From positions 1 to 18,604 of the forward strand of contig DIFZ01000010.1 in NCBI GenBank assembly GCA_002419385.1: a stretch of DNA of 18,604 nucleotides, written 5' to 3'. This DNA comes from Geobacter sp. UBA5735 (lineage in GTDB: Bacteria; Desulfobacterota; Desulfuromonadia; Geobacterales; Geobacteraceae). Below the pieces are notes generated by a model. The model searched no databases. It saw nothing but the letters and a program-made list of their open reading frames with translations, and had not been told where the DNA came from. The translations under genes and the position numbers were made by a program. This document shows positions 13,806 to 18,604 of the stretch, piece by piece (positions within the stretch are counted from its first letter, which is position 1; every line of letters starts with the position of its first letter).

Positions 13806-13895
13806 GATTACCCCCTAGGCTTCATGCGAACTGTTTTTCGGGAGCCGCTACACCAGTCCCGTTCATCGCCCCTGGCTCTGCGGGATCCTTCCGGG

Positions 13896-13912
13896 ACGGG
13901 GCTCTGCCCCGT
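13896..13912. repeat. GC-rich hairpin between membrane protein and DUF190 genes
   Basis: The seven-base arms ACGGGGC/GCCCCGT surround a three-base loop. No T-run follows on the minus strand, so it may stabilise or process the mRNA instead of ending it. Confidence 0.45.
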
Positions 13913-13952
13913 AAGGGCTTCAATTGTCCGAAATCACGGCAACTTGGTCCTG

Positions 13953-14942
13953 CTACTTGAGATACGCCGCCAGATTCAGGAATTCCGGCTTGAAGAGCAG
14001 GTTGATGATCAGCGTCCCGAAGCAGATGGCAGTCGCCGGCGGGTCGATATGGGTGCTGGCGTGATTGTAAAACAGCCGAGCGCAGAATTCCTGCAGTACC
14101 GCGCCCAGCACGCCGGCAACAACCCCCACGACCACCGAACCGGTCATCAGGAACGCCAGGGCAGCCAAGAGGGCCTGGCAGTGCCAGATGGGAACGGGTT
14201 GGATGGTGCCGGTCGCGCATTGCAGGCAGATAAGGTTGAGGATCGCAATGGCCCACCCGATGATCAGAGGCACGACGAATGCGCCTGCTGCGGAGATAGT
14301 GCCGGCGGCGGCCAACGGGTCGAGGACAGGCTTGATGACAACGCAGAGCCCGACGGAAAGTGCGCCCCAACCGAAAGCCATGACAAGGAGCTTGCCCCAG
14401 GGAGACTGCCAGGGAGCCCAGGAAATCGAGTAGTTGGCGGTGCCGAAAAGCCCGTTCTGCTTGATCGATTCCGTTTTGCCGAAGATGCCCTCCTTGAAGC
14501 AGATGAATCTGACGATCAGGCCGAGAATCAACAGGTTGCAGGCAATCATGTCGGTCTGGTTGATGATGGGGATCAACCCTTCCAGTTGCAGGAAAGCGTG
14601 CGCTATCAGCGAATAGATACCGCCAACAAGAAGCACATCCCACGAGGATGTGGTAAGGGGAGACAAAATGTCCTTCGCGGCGCCACCAGGATGGTTCTTC
14701 TTGATGCCGGCAGCATAGGCCGCGGCAGCGAGGCCGGCACCAAAACCTCCCACGTGGGGTCCGAAGATCGGGCCGAGACCGACCTGCAGCAGCATGAAAT
14801 CAGACCCGCCCGACATGACGATTATGCAGCCGACAAGAACGATGAGGGCACACAGGATAACCGCCCATAACGCGCCGAAAGCCGCCCCCGCAATGCCCCC
14901 TCCGAAAACGAACAGAAGCGTCGTTGCACTCCAAGGTTCCAT
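13953..14942 (-). CDS. Polytopic membrane protein, putative transporter
   Basis: A 329-residue, strongly hydrophobic protein that I cannot assign to a named family. Probable membrane segments are around 10-44 (two), 52-80, 101-127, 130-150, 184-206, 218-241, 257-289 (one or two) and 301-318, many Gly/Ala rich. Conserved-looking loop motifs include GPIFGPHVGGFGAG (57-70), SWAPWQSPWGK (174-184) and QPVPIWHCQ (248-256), which may be functional. The start has AAGGAG nine bases upstream and follows a sigma-54-like promoter. It is the first gene of an operon with a DUF190 protein, a VOC protein and a DUF6506-like protein and lies beside the butanediol dehydrogenase gene. Uptake or export of acetoin, butanediol or a related compound is a context-based guess. 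Confidence 0.8.
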   Translation of the reverse strand: MEPWSATTLLFVFGGGIAGAAFGALWAVILCALIVLVGCIIVMSGGSDFMLLQVGLGPIFGPHVGGFGAGLAAAAYAAGIKKNHPGGAAKDILSPLTTSSWDVLLVGGIYSLIAHAFLQLEGLIPIINQTDMIACNLLILGLIVRFICFKEGIFGKTESIKQNGLFGTANYSISWAPWQSPWGKLLVMAFGWGALSVGLCVVIKPVLDPLAAAGTISAAGAFVVPLIIGWAIAILNLICLQCATGTIQPVPIWHCQALLAALAFLMTGSVVVGVVAGVLGAVLQEFCARLFYNHASTHIDPPATAICFGTLIINLLFKPEFLNLAAYLK

Positions 14943-14985
14943 AAGAGAACTCCTTTTCAGTATTTATTCTTAGTTAATGATCAAC

Positions 14986-15001
14986 CGCAAAAGTGACGCC
15001 T
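14986..15001 (-). promoter_or_regulatory. Sigma-54-like promoter for membrane-protein operon
   Basis: The minus strand reads AGGCGTCACTTTTGCG with exact GG-N10-GC spacing and a perfect TTGC, but only 7 of 12 consensus matches. The start would be near 14975, 33 bases before the ATG. Confidence 0.4.
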
Positions 15002-15071
15002 TAGCTACCTGGATAGCACAACAACTGCACTAAAAGTTCTTTCAACACGGGTTCAAATGAAAATGAGTCTA

Positions 15072-15106
15072 ACAGACGGGAAGGGAAATACCCCCTTCCC
15101 GTCTGT
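15072..15106 (-). terminator. Terminator after bdhA
   Basis: The long stem ACAGACGGGAAGGG / CCTTCCCGTCTGT lies 19 bases past the bdhA stop. It is nearly symmetrical and could also act on plus-strand transcripts. It closes the budC-porin-bdhA region. Confidence 0.8.
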
Positions 15107-15125
15107 ATCTCATCACGGAATCGGC

Positions 15126-16187
15126 CTAGCTCGGGCTGACGATGATCTTGATGTTATTGTCTTTATTGTTGACCAGCTCTTCGAAGCCCTTCTCGATGAT
15201 ATCGTCCAGCTTGATCCTGCCGGTGATGAGGGGCTCTGCCTTCAGCTGGCCGGTTGCCAGCAGGTTGGCCACGCCCTGGAAATCGTCGACCGTATAGGCC
15301 AGGGTTCCGATTACGACCTTATCTGTGCCGCTCAAGCTGAAGAAGTTGAACTCGCTGGGCCCCTCGAAAATACCGACGATGACGATCTTGCCGACATTAT
15401 GGACCGACTCGACTGCCATGGGTGCGGTTTTCACGTTACCGATGCACTCGAAGGACACATCGGCGCCGCACTTCAGGCCGGTTATTCTCTTGATTTCCGC
15501 GATAACGTCGCATTCCCTCGGATCGAGGATTATGTCTGCGCCGCACTCTTTGGCCAGCTTTTTGCGGGCTTCAGCCATTTCAACGATGATGGCGGTAGAA
15601 GCACCGGCCGCCTTAGCGCACATCAGCGTACCGAGACCGATGGTGCCGGCGCCGTAGATGACGACAGTCTGGCCCATAATGGAGCCTGCCAGCCTGACGG
15701 CCTTGAAGCCGGTGGCAAGCGGCTCGATGAGGGAGGCTGCCTGCAGGTCGAAACCCTTGGGAAGCACGTAGCAGAGCTGCGCAGGGACATTGACATAATC
15801 TGCGAAGGCGCCGTCAGCCATGAGGCCGGTGAACGCCAGCTTTTCGCACACGTTGTAGCGGCCTTCCCGGCAGGGCAGGCACTCGCCGCAGTGCTGGCAC
15901 GCATCCGGGGCGACCATGTCGCCTACCTTGACGTTCGTGACACCCGCACCGACTTCCACAACCTCGCCGGAGAACTCGTGGCCGAGAATGAGCGGTGCCT
16001 GAACGCCCGTCAGAGGATGGGGCGACATCGGAATGAAGATCGGGCCGGCAAGATATTCATGCAAGTCGGAGCCGCAGATGCCGCACCAGGCAACCTTGAT
16101 CTTTACCTCGCCCGGTTTCGGTGCGCCCGGCTCGGGTACATTCTCAATACGGATGTCTTTCTTCGCATACCATTTCGCTGCTTTCAT
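15126..16187 (-). CDS. bdhA: Zinc-dependent 2,3-butanediol dehydrogenase
   Basis: A 353-residue medium-chain zinc alcohol dehydrogenase, closely resembling Bacillus BdhA ((R,R)-butanediol dehydrogenase) in MKAAKWYAKKDIRIE, CGICGSDLHEYLAGPIFIP and LGHEFSGEVVEVG. Expected activity is NAD-linked interconversion of 2,3-butanediol and acetoin in the cytoplasm. Catalytic zinc ligands are Cys38, His70/Glu71 and Glu155; the Rossmann motif GAGTIGLG follows in the middle. It also has the structural-zinc cysteines Cys100, Cys103, Cys106 and Cys114, absent from the Bacillus enzyme as I recall it. The start has GGAG nine bases upstream. It lies 141 bases after the barrel gene with no convincing promoter of its own, so it probably belongs to the budC transcript. 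Family is certain; stereospecificity is inferred. Confidence 0.88.
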   Translation of the reverse strand: MKAAKWYAKKDIRIENVPEPGAPKPGEVKIKVAWCGICGSDLHEYLAGPIFIPMSPHPLTGVQAPLILGHEFSGEVVEVGAGVTNVKVGDMVAPDACQHCGECLPCREGRYNVCEKLAFTGLMADGAFADYVNVPAQLCYVLPKGFDLQAASLIEPLATGFKAVRLAGSIMGQTVVIYGAGTIGLGTLMCAKAAGASTAIIVEMAEARKKLAKECGADIILDPRECDVIAEIKRITGLKCGADVSFECIGNVKTAPMAVESVHNVGKIVIVGIFEGPSEFNFFSLSGTDKVVIGTLAYTVDDFQGVANLLATGQLKAEPLITGRIKLDDIIEKGFEELVNNKDNNIKIIVSPS

Positions 16188-16286
16188 TCTGGGATTCTCC
16201 TTTTGTGTTTTTGTAGTGCGCCGCGCAGCGCAGCGCTTGTAGAGACTGAATCAAACGTCATCGCGGAACGGGAAACCTCGGGTGAA

Positions 16287-16317
16287 GACGGCATGGACCA
16301 CGAGGGGGCATGCCGTC
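16287..16317 (-). terminator. Hairpin between barrel gene and bdhA
   Basis: The nine-base arms GACGGCATG/CATGCCGTC surround a 13-base loop 11 bases after the barrel gene. No T-run follows, so it may be a weak terminator or an mRNA-stabilising element within a longer transcript. Confidence 0.5.
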
Positions 16318-16328
16318 CACTCTCGCTC

Positions 16329-17213
16329 CTAGAAGGACCAGATAAAGCGTGCGTATCCGGCCCTGGTCTTGGTGGTATTCCTGCCCGTAACCCCATGTTC
16401 GTACCAGAGCGCCAGGTTCAGCCGGTCGCTGATCTTCATCTGGTTGCCGAAACCCAGAGCCAGCTCGCAGTTGCTGTTGGCAAACGTTCCGTCACCGCCG
16501 CTGGTGAACTCGCTTCTGCCCGAATCCTGCCAGTCGACCTTGAAGAAAGGCTCTATCACGTTGTGGAACTTGTAAGCGAAGACAGCGTTGGCGAACCACG
16601 TGTCGCCCTGCGAGGCCTCTACTCCGCCATGCTCGTAGTCGCCCATGAGCTTGAAGCCGATATCGCCGTCGAACGTGAAGTTGCCGATGTGGTAGTTGGT
16701 CATGAAGGCAATGCTGTGATTCCAGGAATGCCCGGACAGCTCGTTGTCGCCGATGGGCAGGTACAGCCAGTACTCCAGAACGCAGGTCCAGTTCTTGGTC
16801 GGCTTGAACCAGCCGACGAGACCGGTCTGGGCATCGATCATGCCGGAAGCGCTGGTGTCGTTTTTGGCTTCAGCGCTGCCGAAACCAAGCACGCCTTCCC
16901 ACAGGAAGCCGGCGTTGCCGAGCCCTTCGATATTGAAAATGTGCACAAACTTGTTGATGTTCACGAACAGGTGCTTTGAACCGCTCTCGCCGTCATAAGC
17001 TTTCGACTCGTCCCGGAAGGTGTTGTAGGAGAGCAGGAGGTTTATCCCGTCCTTCGGGATCTCCGATCCTACCGGCAACTGGTACTCGTGGGGAGCGATG
17101 ACGCTGTAAGGAATAATGCCTGCTTGAGCCTTGGATGAAACACCGGCAAGACAGACACTCCCCAGAACGGCAGCTATTGCTCCCAAAAAGATCCTACCCC
17201 TCATTGTGCTCAT
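16329..17213 (-). CDS. Outer-membrane beta-barrel, phenol-degradation (MetA/SphA-like) transporter family
   Basis: A 294-residue exported protein. Residues 1-30 form a typical signal peptide (MRGR basic start, hydrophobic core, SSKAQA cleavage before GII). The mature part alternates polar and hydrophobic residues with many aromatics (VLEYWLYLPIG, NYHIGNFTFDGDIGFKLMGDYEHGG, LALWYEHG) and ends in Phe, as outer-membrane barrels do. It resembles the phenol MetA-pathway outer-membrane family, often found beside genes for breakdown of small organics. The ATG at 17213 was chosen because GAGGAGGT lies about six bases upstream and the signal peptide begins there; the frame extends 36 codons further without either. 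Its place between two butanediol dehydrogenase genes suggests a channel for the substrate, by inference. Confidence 0.82.
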   Translation of the reverse strand: MSTMRGRIFLGAIAAVLGSVCLAGVSSKAQAGIIPYSVIAPHEYQLPVGSEIPKDGINLLLSYNTFRDESKAYDGESGSKHLFVNINKFVHIFNIEGLGNAGFLWEGVLGFGSAEAKNDTSASGMIDAQTGLVGWFKPTKNWTCVLEYWLYLPIGDNELSGHSWNHSIAFMTNYHIGNFTFDGDIGFKLMGDYEHGGVEASQGDTWFANAVFAYKFHNVIEPFFKVDWQDSGRSEFTSGGDGTFANSNCELALGFGNQMKISDRLNLALWYEHGVTGRNTTKTRAGYARFIWSF

Positions 17214-17260
17214 AAAGACCTCCTCCTCATTCAAAATATTCTGTATTGACCAGAATTCTC

Positions 17261-17292
17261 CCTCCAGGCGCCTTTCGAATGGAGCCTGGAGG
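17261..17292 (-). terminator. Hairpin between budC and barrel gene
   Basis: The nine-base arms CCTCCAGGC/GCCTGGAGG surround a 14-base loop 45 bases past the budC stop. The absence of a T-run suggests partial termination or an RNA-processing site. Confidence 0.5.
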
Positions 17293-17336
17293 CTTGTGTT
17301 GTCATGAGTGGAAATGCGCAACCACCCGTCAAACCG

Positions 17337-18140
17337 TTAAACCAGCACGATACCGCCGTCGATCATGACCGACTGGCCCGTCATGTAGTCTGCGTCCTCG
17401 GAAGCGAGGTAGGAAACATAACCGGCGACCTGCTCAGGCTTGCCGACTTCCTTGGCGAGAATGGCACTGTCAACGTAAGCCTTGAGTGTTTCACCCTTTG
17501 CGGCACCCGTGTACGCACCGATTTTCTCGTCGATGAGATCCCACATGTCAGTGCCGACGATGCCCGGGCAGTAGCCGTTGACCGTGATCTTGTACTGCGC
17601 CATTTCCTTGGCGAAGCCATGGGTGTAACCCCTTACCGCAAACTTGGAGGCGCTGTACACCGGCAGGTAGGCAAAACCCGAGTGCCCGGCGATACTGCAG
17701 CAGTTGATGATCTTGCCGCCGCTGCCCAGGTAGCCCTTGTGGCCCTGCTTGACCATCTGCCGCGCTGCCGCGTTGTCGCAGAGGATGACGCCCTTGACAT
17801 TGACCGCAAGCTGCTTGTCGATGTCCGCAGGAGTGTGGTCCCAACCAAGCTTGACGACCCCGATCCCGGCATTTGCCACCATGACGTCCAGCTTGCCGAA
17901 TTTTTCGACCGTCTTGGCAACGAGATCATTTACTTCCGCTTCCACGGTAACATCGGTCTTGATCGCCATGGTCTTGCCGCCCGCCGCCTCGATCTCAGCC
18001 GCGACTTTCTGTGCGTTGTCGAACATGATGTCGCTGATCACGACGGCCGCTCCGTCAGCAGCCAGCCTCATGGCGATTGCCCTGCCGATACCACGCCCCG
18101 ACCCTGTTACGATTGCAACTTTTCCGTCCAGTTTACCCAT
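17337..18140 (-). CDS. budC: Acetoin reductase / meso-2,3-butanediol dehydrogenase (SDR)
   Basis: A 267-residue SDR with close resemblance to BudC/ButA enzymes, which interconvert diacetyl, acetoin and meso- or (S,S)-2,3-butanediol with NAD(H). Seen: TGSGRGIG at 12-19, NAG at 90-92, catalytic Ser149, Tyr162 and Lys166, and the family-specific stretches KFAVRGYTHGFAKEM, ITVNGYCPGIVGTDMWDLID and YLASEDADYMTGQSVMIDGG. The start has AAAGGAG about seven bases upstream. Together with bdhA, which belongs to an unrelated family of different stereospecificity, it would let the cell use several butanediol isomers. It follows a leader of about 209 bases from a predicted sigma-54 promoter. Direction in vivo (oxidation here) is inferred from the aco context. 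Confidence 0.9.
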   Translation of the reverse strand: MGKLDGKVAIVTGSGRGIGRAIAMRLAADGAAVVISDIMFDNAQKVAAEIEAAGGKTMAIKTDVTVEAEVNDLVAKTVEKFGKLDVMVANAGIGVVKLGWDHTPADIDKQLAVNVKGVILCDNAAARQMVKQGHKGYLGSGGKIINCCSIAGHSGFAYLPVYSASKFAVRGYTHGFAKEMAQYKITVNGYCPGIVGTDMWDLIDEKIGAYTGAAKGETLKAYVDSAILAKEVGKPEQVAGYVSYLASEDADYMTGQSVMIDGGIVLV

Positions 18141-18227
18141 GCTTTGCTCCTTTCATATGGTTGCCCCATCCTGTATTGATGGCCAGATATGCATGCAGAC
18201 CCCTGTTTGCTGCAAATCGGTTAATGT

Positions 18228-18306
18228 AAAAAATAGGGTGGTGAATGAGGGAGGAATTTGTTCACCACCCAAGCACCATGAGCTGGTGGAATGACATGGC
18301 TTGGGT
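18228..18306 (-). ncRNA. budC leader with terminator and competing hairpin (candidate attenuator)
   Basis: Read on the minus strand, ACCCAAGC (18306-18299) can pair with GCTTGGGT (18274-18267). The last four bases of that arm are also the first four of the terminator stem GGGTGGTGAA (18270-18261)/TTCACCACCC (18245-18236), which is followed by TATTTTTT (18235-18228). The two folds exclude each other. An 11-codon frame, MSFHQLMVLGW (18297-18262), ends inside the terminator stem but has no good ribosome site. Confidence 0.45.
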
Positions 18307-18359
18307 ATTATCTTCTGCACTGTGCTATTTTTTAAAACGCCATTTTGTGAATCTTATAA

Positions 18360-18375
18360 GGCAACACCCGTACCA
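18360..18375 (-). promoter_or_regulatory. Sigma-54 promoter for budC
   Basis: The minus strand reads TGGTACGGGTGTTGCC: exact GG-N10-GC spacing, perfect TTGC, 10 of 12 consensus matches. Transcription would start near 18349. Confidence 0.65.
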
Positions 18376-18604
18376 AATGATGTACGCGGAACGAGAGCTG
18401 ATCGCAATCAGCTTAAATTATTGGATAATTTGGCAGGGAATAAAAAAAGACGGGGAGTTTTCGCATGGTTTCCAGAGCTGGGTGGCAAGCATTGAAACGA
18501 ATGTCTGTCGTAGCCTGCTACAGGTGTCGCAGGCGTTTCTCAATATAGAACGTCAAACGTGTTTAGAACGCTATTTTAAGTCAGTATCTTCCGGTTAGGT
18601 TTTT
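18376..18604. other. Upstream control region of budC (no gene seen)
   Basis: This stretch is visibly more AT-rich than its surroundings and has no convincing gene; a 117-codon plus-strand frame (18245-18598) crosses the budC leader and promoter and resembles nothing known to me. It holds a perfect dyad, AGCTGAT-N4-ATCAGCT (18396-18413), and the activator-like site at 18514-18527. Confidence 0.5.
18514..18527 (-). promoter_or_regulatory. Candidate activator site upstream of budC
   Basis: The minus strand reads ACACCTGTAGCAGG about 170 bases upstream of the predicted budC start. It combines the ACACCTGTnnCA element (18516-18527) with the CCTG-N3-CAGG dyad (18514-18524), each also found upstream of acoX. 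Confidence 0.45.

Noticed and set aside
16188..16328. A sigma-54 promoter directly upstream of bdhA
   Set aside because: The best candidate (GGTTTCCCGTTCCGC on the minus strand) has 11 bases between GG and GC instead of 10 and little other similarity.
15057..16979. A 640-codon open frame on the plus strand
   Set aside because: It spans the bdhA terminator, the opposite strand of bdhA, the intergenic hairpin and the barrel gene. The protein looks like a composition artefact.
18245..18598. A 117-codon plus-strand frame at the right edge
   Set aside because: It covers the budC leader, promoter and upstream sites, begins without a convincing context, and shows no recognisable family.

Overview
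The window (about 57% G+C by eye) looks like a chromosomal segment of an anaerobic, Gram-negative, Geobacter/Pelobacter-type bacterium. That placement is inferred from gene content (acoX/acoR, budC and bdhA homologues, an outer-membrane barrel, abundant sigma-54 promoters), not from a marker gene. It is an acetoin / 2,3-butanediol locus with thiamine genes embedded in it. Except for thiL, every gene lies on the minus strand.

Layout from right to left, in the direction of minus-strand transcription. (1) 18.6-15.1 kb: budC-type acetoin reductase/meso-butanediol dehydrogenase, an outer-membrane barrel of the phenol-degradation transporter type, and a BdhA-like zinc 2,3-butanediol dehydrogenase. 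They sit behind a -24/-12 promoter and an attenuator-like leader. (2) 14.9-12.4 kb: a probable operon of a polytopic membrane protein, a Cys-containing DUF190 (PII-like) protein, a VOC-fold protein and a DUF6506-type small protein, closed by a clear terminator. (3) 12.25-10.24 kb: acoR, the sigma-54 activator. (4) 10.24-4.1 kb: thiL (plus strand) diverging from a run of an 88-aa unknown, thiC, thiS, thiG, a TIGR01212-type radical SAM gene and a second DUF190 gene. (5) 4.0-1.5 kb: a 3-hydroxyacyl-CoA dehydrogenase, a second SDR and a Lin0512-family gene. (6) 1.1-0 kb: acoX and the first codons of the next gene, presumably the start of the acetoin dehydrogenase subunits.

How it may work together: the two butanediol dehydrogenases convert butanediol stereoisomers to acetoin. 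The acetoin dehydrogenase complex encoded beyond the left edge (not seen) would cleave acetoin in a thiamine-pyrophosphate-dependent reaction. The thi genes inside the locus supply that cofactor. The regulatory sequence supports this reading. Sites with GG-N10-GC spacing precede acoX, the thi operon, thiL, budC and the membrane-protein operon. A 12-base element, ACACCTGTnnCA, recurs near three of these regions. A perfect IHF-consensus site lies between upstream elements and promoter at acoX.

The most unusual points are the apparent coupling of thiamine synthesis to AcoR/sigma-54 without a recognisable THI-box, two leaders (thiL and budC) with mutually exclusive pairings ending in terminator-like hairpins, and an undescribed operon pairing a membrane protein with a PII-like DUF190 protein. 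I see no tRNA, rRNA, CRISPR array or insertion sequence.
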